Below, one piece after another: positions 45,784 through 54,421 of a DNA stretch of 64,000 nucleotides; within the stretch, counting starts at the first letter, position 1, and each line of letters begins with the position of its first letter. Made by a program: the position numbers and the translations under genes. Where the stretch lies: NCBI RefSeq assembly GCF_011043545.1, contig NZ_JAAKGP010000007.1, positions 1 to 64,000 on the forward strand, in the 5' to 3' direction. The DNA comes from Rhodobacter sp. SGA-6-6. Its GTDB lineage: Bacteria; Pseudomonadota; Alphaproteobacteria; Rhodobacterales; Rhodobacteraceae. The notes beneath the pieces were generated by a model. It worked only from the letters and a program-made list of their open reading frames with translations, was not told where the DNA came from and searched no databases.

Positions 45784-46677
45784 ATGGCCAATGCCGAGAT
45801 GACCAGACAGATCGCCGAAGGGCGCGGCTTCATCGCCGCGCTGGACCAGTCGGGCGGATCGACCCCGAAGGCGCTGAAGCAATACGGCGTGGCCGAGACG
45901 GAATGGTCCGACGAGAAGGGCATGTTCGACCTGATCCATGCCATGCGGGTGCGGATCATCAAGTCGCCCGCCTTCACCGGCGACAAGGTGGTGGGCGCGA
46001 TCCTGTTCGAGCAGACCATGGACCGCGACGTGGACGGCATCCCGACCGCCACCTATCTGTGGGAAAACCGCCATGTCGTGCCCTTCCTGAAGATCGACAA
46101 GGGGCTGGAGGCGGAGGCCGACGGCTGCCAGCTGATGAAGCCGATGCCGGGGCTGGATGGCCTGCTGGCCCGCGGGGTGAAGGCGGGGATCTTCGGGACC
46201 AAGGAACGCTCGGTGATCTCGGCGGCCAATGAAAAGGGCATCCAGGCGGTGGTGGACCAGCAGTTCGCGGTCGGCGCCCAGGTGGCGGCGCATGGGCTGA
46301 TGCCGATCCTGGAGCCGGAGGTGACCATCTCGATCGCCGACAAGGCCGAGGCCGAGGCGATGCTGCGCGAGGCGATCCTGAAGGGGCTGGAGGCGTTGCC
46401 GTCCGGGCAGCAGGTGATGCTGAAGCTGTCGCTGCCGACGGTGGACAATTTCTATGCGCCGCTGGTCGATCACCCCAAGGTGCTGAAGGTGGTGGCGCTG
46501 TCGGGCGGGCATTCGCGGGCGGCGGCCAATGCGATCCTGGCGCGCAACCGCGGCATGATCGCGTCGTTCAGCCGGGCGCTGACCGAGGGGCTGTCGGCGC
46601 AGCAGAGCGATGCCGAGTTCGACGCGGTGCTGGCCGAGGCCATCGGCTCGATCCACGCGGCCTCCGTCGCCGGCTGA
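45784..46677 (+). CDS. Class I fructose-bisphosphate aldolase
   Basis: A 297-residue Schiff-base aldolase of the bacterial class I type. GFIAALDQSGGSTPKALKQY at the N-terminus is the substrate-phosphate region, and the Lys in VMLKLSLPTVDN is the expected Schiff-base residue. ALSGGHSRAAANAILARN lies near the C-terminus. It cleaves fructose 1,6-bisphosphate and needs no metal. It sits after pgk and is followed by a clear terminator. Confidence 0.93.
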   Translation: MANAEMTRQIAEGRGFIAALDQSGGSTPKALKQYGVAETEWSDEKGMFDLIHAMRVRIIKSPAFTGDKVVGAILFEQTMDRDVDGIPTATYLWENRHVVPFLKIDKGLEAEADGCQLMKPMPGLDGLLARGVKAGIFGTKERSVISAANEKGIQAVVDQQFAVGAQVAAHGLMPILEPEVTISIADKAEAEAMLREAILKGLEALPSGQQVMLKLSLPTVDNFYAPLVDHPKVLKVVALSGGHSRAAANAILARNRGMIASFSRALTEGLSAQQSDAEFDAVLAEAIGSIHAASVAG

Positions 46678-46690
46678 GGCGGTAAAAACC

Positions 46691-46721
46691 AGGGAATCCC
46701 GCAGGATGGGGATTCCCTTTT
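46691..46721 (+). terminator. Rho-independent terminator after the aldolase gene
   Basis: AGGGAATCCC (46691-46700) and GGGATTCCCT (46709-46718) pair perfectly over an eight-base loop and are followed by TTTTC. This is the best classical terminator in the window, 14 bases after the aldolase stop. Confidence 0.85.
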
Positions 46722-46782
46722 CGCCGCAGCCATGGCATGGTTCGCCAAAGGCCCCCGCAGAGGGGCAGGACGAGGCGGCAGA

Positions 46783-47085
46783 ATGACCCACAAGACGGCG
46801 CGGCGCACCCTGGGCGGGTTGACCTATTTCATCCTGGCTTTCGCGCTCGGCGGCTATTTCACCTTCGCCGCGGTGCAGGGCGACTACGGCGTGTTCCGCC
46901 GGGTCGAGATCGCCGCCGAGGCCGACCAGCTGCGGGCCGAGCGCGACCGCCTGCGCACCGAACTGGCCGAGGTGCAGAACCTGACCCACCGGCTGTCGGA
47001 CGCCTATCTGGACCTGGACCTCTTGGACCAGCAGGCGCGCGAGGTCCTGGGCTACATGCGCGCGGACGAGATCGTCATCCGCTGA
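46783..47085 (+). CDS. ftsB: Septum formation initiator FtsB
   Basis: A 100-residue bitopic membrane protein: a short basic cytoplasmic N-terminus, one membrane helix (LTYFILAFALGGYFTFAAV, about residues 13-31) and a periplasmic coiled coil (EADQLRAERDRLRTELAEVQ, about 48-67). It links FtsL and FtsQ in the divisome. The ATG at 46783 gives the family length; 46732 would add 17 non-conserved residues. The pdh operon lies downstream, a common neighbour in this order. Confidence 0.88.
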   Translation: MTHKTARRTLGGLTYFILAFALGGYFTFAAVQGDYGVFRRVEIAAEADQLRAERDRLRTELAEVQNLTHRLSDAYLDLDLLDQQAREVLGYMRADEIVIR

Positions 47086-47481
47086 GAGCCGACGACAGTC
47101 CGGTCTGCTTTGGCGAAGGCTTCTGCCTTCGCCATGCGATGCCATTGCCATCTGTCGGGCCGGGCCCAAAGGCCCGGCCAGCGCCCGCCCCGCCCTCGGC
47201 GGGCTTCTCGCCCGCCGGGTCGGGCGCTGGCCTCTCGGGATCTCGTGCCACCGCCGTCTCCGGGTGATATGTCCCGCACGGGCGGGGGCGAGGCAGTGCC
47301 TCGCCTTCTCCCGCCCGGCCAAGACGTCGGTTCCAGTTCCGTTCCGATCCGCCCCTCTCCGGCGCAAATCCCCCTGCGCCGGGCGCAACCCGGCACGGCA
47401 GACTTGCTTTGACTCAATGTTCCCCGATAGTATATGGATAGTTTAACGTTGAACCATTTCTTTTCCGGGGAGGAGAAGCCT
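47086..47481 (+). repeat. 396-base gap with four strong hairpins between ftsB and pdhA
   Basis: Hairpin 1: TGGCGAAGGC/GCCTTCGCCA with TTCT loop (47111-47134), the likely ftsB terminator. Hairpin 2: GGCCAGCGCCCG (47176-47187) and CGGGCGCTGGCC (47221-47232), enclosing hairpin 3, CGGCGGGC/GCCCGCCG (47197-47217, TTCTC loop). Hairpin 4: GCGAGGCA/TGCCTCGC (47288-47304), itself flanked by CGGGCGGG and CCCGCCC. A plausible promoter follows at 47409-47436. No convincing protein-coding frame is present; a structured small RNA is possible. Confidence 0.65.
47409..47436 (+). promoter_or_regulatory. Sigma-70-like promoter of the pdh operon
   Basis: TTGACT (47409-47414) and TATATG (47431-47436) are separated by 16 bases, in an AT-rich pocket that stands out from the surrounding GC-rich DNA. 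Transcription would start about 35-40 bases before the pdhA ribosome-binding site. GTTTAACGTTGAAC just downstream is a near-palindrome and could be a regulator site. Confidence 0.6.
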
Positions 47482-48468
47482 ATGGCGAGGAAGCCGGAGT
47501 CGAGGCCCAATGTCTCGAAGGACGAACTTCTGAAATATTACCGGGACATGCTGCTGATCCGCCGCTTCGAGGAGAAGGCCGGGCAGCTTTACGGCATGGG
47601 CCTGATCGGCGGCTTCTGCCACCTCTACATCGGCCAGGAGGCGGTGGTCGTCGGGCTGGAAGCCGCATCCAAGGAAGGTGACAAGCGGATCACCTCCTAC
47701 CGCGACCACGGCCACATGCTGGCCTGCGGCATGGATGCCAAGGGGGTGATGGCGGAACTGACCGGGCGCATCGGGGGCTACTCGAAGGGCAAGGGCGGCT
47801 CGATGCACATGTTCAGCAAAGAGCGCCACTTCTACGGCGGCCACGGCATCGTCGGGGCGCAGGTGCCGCTGGGGGCCGGGCTGGCCTTCGCCGACAAGTA
47901 TCTGGGCAACGACAACGTGACCTTCACCTATTTCGGCGACGGCGCGGCGAACCAGGGCCAGGTCTACGAGACCTACAACATGGCCGAACTCTGGGACCTG
48001 CCGGTGGTCTTCGTGATCGAGAACAACCAATATGCCATGGGCACCAGCATGAAGCGGGCCACCAAGTCGGAAACGCTCTATGGCCGCGGCGTGGCCTATG
48101 GCATTCCGGGCGAACAGGTCGACGGCATGGACGTGCTGGCGGTGAAGGCGGCGGGCGAGAAGGCGGTGGCACACTGCCGGGCCGGCAAGGGGCCCTATAT
48201 CCTGGAGATGATGACCTATCGCTATCGCGGGCATTCGATGTCGGACCCGGCGAAATACCGCACCCGCGAGGAGGTCGAGAAGATCAAGACCGAGAAGGAC
48301 TGCATCGAGCATGTGCGGGACCTGCTGACGCAGGGGGGCTTGGCCTCGGACGAGGAGCTGAAGGCCATCGACAAGGAGATCAAGGCGCTGGTGAACGAGG
48401 CGGCCGAGTTCTCGAAGGAAAGCCCGGAGCCGCCGCTGGACGAGCTCTGGACCGACATCTACGCCTGA
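47482..48468 (+). CDS. pdhA: Pyruvate dehydrogenase E1 component, alpha subunit
   Basis: A 328-residue thiamine diphosphate-dependent subunit. RDMLLIRRFEEKAGQLYGMG at the start, HGHMLACG, GGSMHMF and the ThDP-binding GDGAANQGQVYETYNMAELW are typical. YRYRGHSMSDPAKYRTREE is the phosphorylation-loop region of E1 alpha. ATG 47482 has the strong GGGAGGAGAAG site; an ATG at 47434 inside the promoter region is unlikely. First gene of pdhA-pdhB-pdhC; no lpd gene follows within the window. Confidence 0.95.
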   Translation: MARKPESRPNVSKDELLKYYRDMLLIRRFEEKAGQLYGMGLIGGFCHLYIGQEAVVVGLEAASKEGDKRITSYRDHGHMLACGMDAKGVMAELTGRIGGYSKGKGGSMHMFSKERHFYGGHGIVGAQVPLGAGLAFADKYLGNDNVTFTYFGDGAANQGQVYETYNMAELWDLPVVFVIENNQYAMGTSMKRATKSETLYGRGVAYGIPGEQVDGMDVLAVKAAGEKAVAHCRAGKGPYILEMMTYRYRGHSMSDPAKYRTREEVEKIKTEKDCIEHVRDLLTQGGLASDEELKAIDKEIKALVNEAAEFSKESPEPPLDELWTDIYA

Positions 48469-48480
48469 GGGAGGAAGACC

Positions 48481-48720
48481 ATGGCGACGCAAGTATTGAT
48501 GCCCGCGCTTTCTCCGACGATGGAGGAGGGCACGCTGGCCAAATGGCTGGTGAAGGAAGGCGATGCGGTGAAATCCGGCCAGATCATCGCCGAGATCGAG
48601 ACCGACAAGGCGACGATGGAATTCGAGGCGGTCGATGAGGGGACCGTCGGGAAGATCCTGGTGGCCGAGGGCACGGCGGGGGTGAAGGTGAACACCCCCA
48701 TCGCGGTGCTGGTCGAGGAA
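48481..48720 (+). repeat. Lipoyl-domain coding repeat, copy A (matches 49874-50113)
   Basis: The first 240 bases of pdhB and of pdhC align without gaps with about 18 mismatches by eye, including long identical runs at synonymous sites. This is a direct repeat in the same orientation, 1393 bases apart, and suggests recent duplication or gene conversion. Confidence 0.85.
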
Positions 48721-49863
48721 GGCGAAACCGTCTCCGACGCCCCTGCTCCCGCCGCGGTGTCTGCGGCGGCCGAGAAGGGCGAGGCTCCGGCGGCGGTGGC
48801 CGCCGCCCCCGTGGCCGCGCCCCCTGCCCCGGTGCAGGCGGCGAAGGGCTGGCCGCATTCCGACGTGCCGGAAGGCGTGCCGACCAGGACCATGACGGTG
48901 CGTGAAGCCCTGCGCGAGGCGATGGCCGAGGAGATGCGGGCGGACGCATCGGTCTTCCTGATGGGCGAGGAAGTCGGCGAATACCAGGGCGCCTACAAGA
49001 TCTCGCAAGGGTTGCTGGACGAGTTCGGGCCGAAGCGGGTGGTGGACACCCCGATCACCGAGATCGGCTTCGCCGGCATCGCCACCGGCGCCAGCTGGGG
49101 CGGCTTGAGGCCCATCGTCGAGTTCATGACCTTCAACTTCGCCATGCAGGCGATCGACCACATCATCAACTCGGCGGCGAAGACGCTGTATATGTCGGGC
49201 GGCCAGATGGGCAGCCCGATGGTGTTCCGCGGCCCGAACGGCGCGGCGGCGCGGGTGGGCGCGCAGCACAGCCAGGACTTCGCGGCCTGGTATGCGGCGA
49301 TCCCGGGGCTGCGGGTCTGCATGCCCTATACCGCGGCGGATGCGAAGGGTCTGTTGAAATCGGCGATCCGCGATCCGAATCCGGTGGTGTTCCTGGAGAA
49401 CGAGATCCTCTATGGCCGCAGCTTCGAGGTGCCGGCCGAGGGCGACTTCACCATTCCCTTCGGCAAGGCCAGCATCCTGCGCGAGGGCGCGGATGTGACG
49501 CTGGTCTCCTTCGGCATCGGCGTGTCCCACGCCTTGGCCGCCGCCGAGGACCTGGCGAAGGAGGGCATCCAGGCCGAGGTGATCAACCTGCGCACCCTGC
49601 GGCCCATCGACTACGACACGGTGCTGGCCTCGGTGCAGAAGACCAACCGCTGCGTGACAGTGGAAGAGGGCTTCCCGGTCGGCAGCATCGGCGACCACCT
49701 GGCCAGCACGATCATGCAGCGGGCGTTCGACTACCTCGACGCGCCGGTGATCACCTGCACCGGCAAGGACGTGCCGATGCCCTATGCGGCGAACCTTGAG
49801 AAACTGGCGCTGATCACCCCGGCGGAGATCGTCGCCGCGGTGAAATCGGTCTGCTATCGGTAA
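48481..49863 (+). CDS. pdhB: Pyruvate dehydrogenase E1 beta subunit with N-terminal lipoyl domain
   Basis: A 460-residue fusion: an N-terminal lipoyl domain (residues 1-80, lipoyl Lys K43 in ETDKATMEF), an Ala/Pro-rich linker (about 80-130), and the E1 beta domain starting [24 protein letters not shown]-like [18 protein letters not shown] and [14 protein letters not shown] belong to E1 beta. The lipoyl domain fused to E1 beta is characteristic of many alphaproteobacterial PDH complexes. Its DNA is nearly identical to the start of pdhC. It is 12 bases after pdhA. Confidence 0.95.
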   Translation: MATQVLMPALSPTMEEGTLAKWLVKEGDAVKSGQIIAEIETDKATMEFEAVDEGTVGKILVAEGTAGVKVNTPIAVLVEEGETVSDAPAPAAVSAAAEKGEAPAAVAAAPVAAPPAPVQAAKGWPHSDVPEGVPTRTMTVREALREAMAEEMRADASVFLMGEEVGEYQGAYKISQGLLDEFGPKRVVDTPITEIGFAGIATGASWGGLRPIVEFMTFNFAMQAIDHIINSAAKTLYMSGGQMGSPMVFRGPNGAAARVGAQHSQDFAAWYAAIPGLRVCMPYTAADAKGLLKSAIRDPNPVVFLENEILYGRSFEVPAEGDFTIPFGKASILREGADVTLVSFGIGVSHALAAAEDLAKEGIQAEVINLRTLRPIDYDTVLASVQKTNRCVTVEEGFPVGSIGDHLASTIMQRAFDYLDAPVITCTGKDVPMPYAANLEKLALITPAEIVAAVKSVCYR

Positions 49864-49873
49864 GGGGGAGACC

Positions 49874-50113
49874 ATGGCGACGCAAATATTGATGCCCGCG
49901 CTTTCTCCGACGATGGAGGAGGGCACGCTGGCCAGATGGCTGGTGAAGGAAGGCGACGAGGTCAAGTCGGGGATGGTGATCGCCGAGATCGAGACCGACA
50001 AGGCGACGATGGAATTCGAGGCGGTCGATGAAGGCACCGTCGGGAAGATCCTGGTGGCCGAGGGCACGGCGGGGGTGAAGGTGAACACCCCCATCGCCGT
50101 GCTGCTGGAGGAA
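49874..50113 (+). repeat. Lipoyl-domain coding repeat, copy B (matches 48481-48720)
   Basis: Second copy of the near-identical lipoyl-domain DNA. Most differences cluster in codons 29-36 (DEVKSGMV versus DAVKSGQI), with identical stretches on both sides, a pattern expected from conversion tracts or strong constraint. Confidence 0.85.
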
Positions 50114-51202
50114 GGCGAGGATGCCTCGGCAATCGCCTCCTCCACCGCCTCCGGCGGGTCGTCGGCTCCGGCGAAGACCGAGGCCAAGGCGGGCGATGCG
50201 CCCGCGGCGGCTCCTGCCCCTGCTGCTGCGTCGGCTTCCGCAGCGGCACCTGCGGCCTCTGGCGGCACACGGGTCTTCGCCTCGCCGCTGGCGCGGCGGA
50301 TCGCGAAGGAAAAGGGACTGGACCTCGCCGCGGTGAAAGGCTCCGGCCCGCATGGCCGGATCGTCCGGGCGGATGTCGAAGCGGCGAAGCCGGGGGCTGC
50401 GGCTCCGGCGGCAGCCGCGGCGGCGGTCCCTGCCCCGGCGGCTGCGGCGAAGCCCACTGCAGTGGCCGCGGGGATGTCGCCGGAAACGGTGCTGAAGCTC
50501 TATGCCGACCGCGACTTCGAGGAGGTCGCGCTGGACGGGATGCGCCGGACCATCGCGGCGCGGCTGACCGAGGCCAAGCAAACCATCCCGCATTTCTACC
50601 TGCGCCGCGAGGTGCGGCTGGATGCGCTGATGGCCTTCCGCGAGCAGCTGAACAAGGGGCTGGAAAGCCGCGGCGTGAAGCTGAGCGTGAACGACTTCAT
50701 CATCAAGGCCTGCGCCCTGGCACTGCAGGCGGTGCCGGACGCCAATGCCGTCTGGGCCGGCGACCGCATCCTGAAGCTGAAGCCTTCGGATGTGGCGGTG
50801 GCCGTGGCGGTGGAGGGCGGGCTCTTCACTCCCGTCCTGAAGGATGCCGAGAAGAAGACCCTCTCGGCCCTGTCGGCGGAGATGAAGGACCTGGCCAGCC
50901 GGGCGAAGTCCAAGAAGCTGGCACCGCATGAGTATCAGGGCGGCAGCTTTGCGATCTCGAACCTCGGGATGATGGGGATCGAGAATTTCGACGCGGTGAT
51001 CAACCCGCCGCACGGCGCTATCCTTGCGGTCGGCGCCGGGGTGAAGAAGCCGGTGGTTCTGGCGGACGGCTCGGTCGGGGTGGCGACGGTGATGTCGATG
51101 ACGCTGTCGGTCGATCACCGGGTGATCGACGGGGCCCTGGGCGCGGCCTTCCTGAAGGTGGTGGTCGAGGCGCTGGAGAACCCGATCTCGATGCTGGCCT
51201 GA
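49874..51202 (+). CDS. pdhC: Dihydrolipoyl acetyltransferase (PDH E2)
   Basis: A 442-residue E2 core. One lipoyl domain (1-80, K43), an Ala/Pro linker, a peripheral subunit-binding domain ([20 protein letters not shown], about 133-170), a second Ala-rich linker, and the catalytic acetyltransferase domain with the active-site His415 in DHRVIDGA near the C-terminus. It transfers the acetyl group from lipoamide to CoA. Ten bases after pdhB, GGGGGAG ribosome-binding site. Confidence 0.95.
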   Translation: MATQILMPALSPTMEEGTLARWLVKEGDEVKSGMVIAEIETDKATMEFEAVDEGTVGKILVAEGTAGVKVNTPIAVLLEEGEDASAIASSTASGGSSAPAKTEAKAGDAPAAAPAPAAASASAAAPAASGGTRVFASPLARRIAKEKGLDLAAVKGSGPHGRIVRADVEAAKPGAAAPAAAAAAVPAPAAAAKPTAVAAGMSPETVLKLYADRDFEEVALDGMRRTIAARLTEAKQTIPHFYLRREVRLDALMAFREQLNKGLESRGVKLSVNDFIIKACALALQAVPDANAVWAGDRILKLKPSDVAVAVAVEGGLFTPVLKDAEKKTLSALSAEMKDLASRAKSKKLAPHEYQGGSFAISNLGMMGIENFDAVINPPHGAILAVGAGVKKPVVLADGSVGVATVMSMTLSVDHRVIDGALGAAFLKVVVEALENPISMLA

Positions 51203-51207
51203 GGCGT

Positions 51208-51257
51208 GGGCGGGGGGCCAGCCCCCCGCACCCCCCGGGATATTTGGGGACAGATGA
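51208..51257. repeat. Intergenic hairpin plus ATATTTGGGGACAGATGAAA element
   Basis: CGGGGGGC/GCCCCCCG (51211-51228) is followed by CACCCCCCGGGATATTTGGG (51228-51247) and GACAGATGAAAGG. It starts six bases after the pdhC stop and lies before the convergent ynbA-like gene, so it probably also ends the pdh transcript. A further GAGGC/GCCTC hairpin is at about 51263-51276. It is the clearest copy of the five in the window. Confidence 0.75.
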
Positions 51258-51282
51258 AAGGGGAGGCTTCGGCCTCTCTTTT

Positions 51283-51906
51283 CTATCTCGCGTTCAGGGA
51301 AGAGAGCAGCCGGGAACTGCGGCGCAGGATCGTCGCGGCGGTGCCGAGGGCGATGATCCAGAGGGTGAGGGTCATCACCCATTCGGTCGCGTAGAAGGCG
51401 GCGATGAGGCTGCCGAGGGTCAGCGCAGCCATGCGGTGCGGTTTTGCCATCGGGCCGGAGAAATCCGCCGGGAAGCCCTCGGCCCGGCCGAGTTCGCGGA
51501 TATAGGCGGTGGCGACGGCCAGCGCGGCGGCGGCGAGGCCGAGCGCGGGGCAACCGGCGGCAAGGCCCGCTCCGGCGAGGAAGAGGATGTCGGCAGCGCG
51601 GTCCGGAGCCTCGTTCCAGAACGGACCAGTGGGGGCGGACCGGCCGCCCTCGATCGCCACCATGCCGTCGAGCAGGTTGCAGAGGAGCCGCAGCTGCACC
51701 GTGGCGGCGGCGAGGATCAGGCAGAGGAATTGCAGGAAACCGCCGGTGCAGCCCGCGCCCCAGTAGAGCAGGAAGCCGAGGGCGGCGAAGCCCATCGAGG
51801 CCTGCGAGATGTGGTTCGGGGTGACGCGGCTTTCCACCAGCCGCGCCGCAAGGGCCCTGGCCCAGGCGGTGTCGCGGGAATTCAGCGGGCGTCGGTTGGC
51901 GCTCAT
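51283..51906 (-). CDS. YnbA-like CDP-alcohol phosphatidyltransferase
   Basis: A 207-residue membrane enzyme of the CDP-OH-P transferase family. Its motif reads N-x2-DG-x2-AI-x8-G-x3-N-x3-D (within NLLDGMVAI ... GPFWNEAPDRAAD). Two canonical Asp positions are Asn and the AR pair is AI. E. coli YnbA has the same Asn substitutions (NALDGM and NETGD), so this belongs with YnbA, not PgsA or PssA. It joins CDP-diacylglycerol, made by the CdsA-like neighbour, with an unknown alcohol. ATGA overlap with the cdsA-like gene. Confidence 0.8.
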   Translation of the reverse strand: MSANRRPLNSRDTAWARALAARLVESRVTPNHISQASMGFAALGFLLYWGAGCTGGFLQFLCLILAAATVQLRLLCNLLDGMVAIEGGRSAPTGPFWNEAPDRAADILFLAGAGLAAGCPALGLAAAALAVATAYIRELGRAEGFPADFSGPMAKPHRMAALTLGSLIAAFYATEWVMTLTLWIIALGTAATILRRSSRLLSSLNAR

Positions 51907-52850
51907 ACGGCAGAATACCAGTAGCGGGTGAGGTGGAAGAAGATCGGTGCTGCGAAGATCACCGAATCCAGCCGGTCGATGAAGCCGCCATGCCCGGCGA
52001 TCAGATGGCCCCAGTCCTTCACCCCCTTGTCGCGCTTGATCGCCGACATGACGAGGCCGCCGAAGAAGCCCATCAGGGTGATGACAAGGCACATGCCTGC
52101 CGCCTGGGTCAGGGTGAACGGTGTCATCCACCACAGCGAGGCGCCGATCAGCGTGGCGGACAGCGCGCCGCCGACCAGCCCCTCCCAGGTCTTCGAGGGC
52201 GAGAGATTGGGCGCGACCTTGCGGCGGCCGATCAGCTTGCCCCAGACATATTGCAGCACGTCCGACAGCTGCACCACGAAGATCAGCCAAGCGATCAGCA
52301 TGACGTTGCGGCCCTCGAATCCGGGGATCTGCAGGGTCAGCAGCGCCGGGACATGGCTGATGCAGAAGACGCAGATCATCAGCGCCCATTGGGTCTCGGC
52401 CACCCGGATCAGGAAGTGCTTCGTATTGCCGTGCAGGGCCGAGACGACGGGCAGCAGCAGGAAGGCATAGACCGGCACGAAGACGGAATAGAGCCCATAC
52501 CAGTCCAGCCAGATCAGCCAGTATTGCAGCGGCAGGATGACGAAGAAGCCGGCCGCCAGAGACCAGTGGTCGGCGGCGTGCTTGGCGGTCAGAGAGAGGA
52601 ACTCGCGCAGGGCGGCGAAGGACAGGAGCGCGAAGAGCAGGATCACCCCGCCCCGCCCGGCGATGAAGGCGACGGAGAGAAGCGCCACCATCCCCCACCA
52701 GGCGGCGATGCGGGCGTTCAGGTTCTCGATCACCGGATCGGTGCCCTGCGGGTCGAGCCGCGCCCGCAACACCTGCCCGATCAGCGTCGCCAGCACCAGG
52801 ATGCAGGCCACGCCACCGAGCAGAAGGAGCAGATGCGGAGCGCCGTTCAT
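51903..52850 (-). CDS. Phosphatidate cytidylyltransferase (CdsA/YnbB-like)
   Basis: A 315-residue membrane protein with eight or more helices. SAIKRDKGVKDWGHLIAGHG followed by GFIDRLDS is an intact CDP-diacylglycerol synthase signature (S-x-x-K-R then K-D and H-G-G-x-x-D-R-x-D). The length and its pairing with a YnbA-like gene resemble E. coli YnbB, not the essential CdsA of the uppS/dxr region. It makes CDP-diacylglycerol for the coupled phosphotransferase. ATGA overlaps with both neighbours. Confidence 0.87.
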   Translation of the reverse strand: MNGAPHLLLLLGGVACILVLATLIGQVLRARLDPQGTDPVIENLNARIAAWWGMVALLSVAFIAGRGGVILLFALLSFAALREFLSLTAKHAADHWSLAAGFFVILPLQYWLIWLDWYGLYSVFVPVYAFLLLPVVSALHGNTKHFLIRVAETQWALMICVFCISHVPALLTLQIPGFEGRNVMLIAWLIFVVQLSDVLQYVWGKLIGRRKVAPNLSPSKTWEGLVGGALSATLIGASLWWMTPFTLTQAAGMCLVITLMGFFGGLVMSAIKRDKGVKDWGHLIAGHGGFIDRLDSVIFAAPIFFHLTRYWYSAV

Positions 52851-53500
52851 GCCGCCTCTCCCGACAAGGCCAGCAGGGAGGACGAGGCGCGGGCCAGGAA
52901 GGCCTCCTTGCTCTCGTTCGGGTCGAGCCGCAGCGCCGCGCCGAAGGTCAGCGTGCAGATCAGCGGCACCGGGACGACCTTGCCCTTGGGCATGACGTGG
53001 TTGAGGTTCGAGATCCAGACCGGCACCAGATCGACATTCGGCCGCATCCGGGCCAAGTGGTAGAGGCCGGACTTGAACGGCAGCAGCGGCGTCTCGCCGG
53101 AATTGCGCCCGCCCTCGGGGAACAGGATCAGCGACGATCCCTCGTCCAGCGCCGCGGCCATCTGCGCCACCGGGTCCTCGGTCCGTTCCTCGGGGCGGCG
53201 GTCGATCAGGACGGCGTTGAACACCTCGCGGCCGATGAAGGCGCGGAGGGGGGATTTCAGCCAGTAGTCCAGCGCGGCGACCGGCCGGGTGCGGGCCCGC
53301 AGCGCGGCGGGCAGCACCGTCCAGATCAGCACGAAATCGCCGTTGGAACTGTGATTGGCGAAATAGACCCGCTGCGCATAGGTCGGCTCGATCCCCTGCC
53401 ACAGCGCACGGGGAGCGGTGACGAAGCGGGCGAAAAGGGTGATGGCCTTGCCGGTGGCAAGCGCTGCGGCAGAGCGGAGCGCGGCCTTCACCCCCTCCAT
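52847..53500 (-). CDS. 1-acylglycerol-3-phosphate acyltransferase (PlsC family)
   Basis: A 217-residue PlsC-type acyltransferase. The catalytic HX4D box is NHSSNGD (H50, D55), and FPEGGRNSGE is the second substrate-binding box. It would supply phosphatidic acid for the CdsA-like enzyme encoded next. ATGA overlap at its 3' end; its ATG lies one base past the cysE stop, so cysE, plsC, cdsA-like and ynbA-like read as one unit. Confidence 0.87.
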   Translation of the reverse strand: MEGVKAALRSAAALATGKAITLFARFVTAPRALWQGIEPTYAQRVYFANHSSNGDFVLIWTVLPAALRARTRPVAALDYWLKSPLRAFIGREVFNAVLIDRRPEERTEDPVAQMAAALDEGSSLILFPEGGRNSGETPLLPFKSGLYHLARMRPNVDLVPVWISNLNHVMPKGKVVPVPLICTLTFGAALRLDPNESKEAFLARASSSLLALSGEAA

Positions 53501-53501
53501 G

Positions 53502-54308
53502 TCATTCCGGTTTCAGGATCTGGTCCATGGTCAGCGCCGGCTGCGCGCAGCCCGCCTTGCCGACCACGCGGGCGGGAACGCCGGCCACGGTGGTGTTGTG
53601 CGGCACGTCCTCCAGCACAACCGAGCCCGCGGCGATGCGCGAGCAATAGCCGACATGGATGTTCCCCAGCACCTTGGCCCCCGCCCCGATCAGCACGCCG
53701 TCGCCGATCTTCGGATGGCGGTCGCCGTCTTCCTTGCCGGTGCCGCCCAGGGTGACCGAATGCAGCATCGACACGTTGTCGCCCACCACCGCGGTTTCGC
53801 CGATGACGATGGAATGGGCGTGGTCGATCATGATGCCGCGGCCGACGCGGGCCGCCGGGTGGATGTCGACGCCGAAGACCTCGCTGACCCGCATCTGCAC
53901 GAAATAGGCCATGTCCTTGCGGCCCATCCGCCACAGCCAGTTGCCGACGCGATAGGCCTGCACCGCCTGATAGCCCTTGAAGAACAGGATCGGCTGGATG
54001 AAGCGGTGGCAGGCCGGGTCGCGCTCGTAGACCGCCATCAGGTCGGTGCGGGCGGCGGCGCCGAGGTCCGGGTCGGCCAGATAGGCCTCGTCGGCGATCT
54101 CGCGCAGGATCTGCTCGCTCATCTCAGGCGAGGCCAGCTTCATCGAGAAGCGGTAGGCCAGCGCGCGTTCCATCGAGGGATGGTGCAGCAACCCGGAATG
54201 GATCAGCGAGCCCAGCAGGGGCTCGGCCCGCACCGCCTCTTCCGCCTCGTCGCAGAGGCGGCGCCAGAGCGGATCGACGGGAGTAACCTTGATGCGGGGA
54301 TCGGCCAT
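53502..54308 (-). CDS. cysE: Serine O-acetyltransferase
   Basis: A 268-residue CysE. The N-terminal helical domain (to about 150) has LIHSGLLHHPSMERALAYR. The left-handed beta-helix with hexapeptide repeats follows: DIHPAARVGRGIMIDHAHSI, GETAVVGDNVSMLHSVTLGG and GDGVLIGAGAKVLGNI. It makes O-acetylserine for cysteine synthesis. It lies between the gene transfer agent genes and the phospholipid genes, with its own promoter-like sequence just upstream. Confidence 0.94.
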   Translation of the reverse strand: MADPRIKVTPVDPLWRRLCDEAEEAVRAEPLLGSLIHSGLLHHPSMERALAYRFSMKLASPEMSEQILREIADEAYLADPDLGAAARTDLMAVYERDPACHRFIQPILFFKGYQAVQAYRVGNWLWRMGRKDMAYFVQMRVSEVFGVDIHPAARVGRGIMIDHAHSIVIGETAVVGDNVSMLHSVTLGGTGKEDGDRHPKIGDGVLIGAGAKVLGNIHVGYCSRIAAGSVVLEDVPHNTTVAGVPARVVGKAGCAQPALTMDQILKPE

Positions 54309-54351
54309 GGCGTAGCGTCCTGTTGCTGTCCGGCCGGATGCCGGAGCGGGA

Positions 54352-54380
54352 TATATCCTACTCCCCGCAGTATGTTTCAA
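54352..54380 (-). promoter_or_regulatory. Promoter of cysE with an inverted repeat in the spacer
   Basis: On the minus strand TTGAAA (54380-54375) and GATATA (54357-54352) are 17 bases apart. The spacer contains TACT-N6-AGTA arms (54359-54372 on the plus strand). An operator between the -35 and -10 boxes would block transcription when occupied. The regulator is unknown; a sulfur-responsive Rrf2-type protein is one possibility, not shown. Confidence 0.55.
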
Positions 54381-54421
54381 GACGGCCCGGGCGGCAACCG
54401 GATTGCACGGGCCATCCGGTG

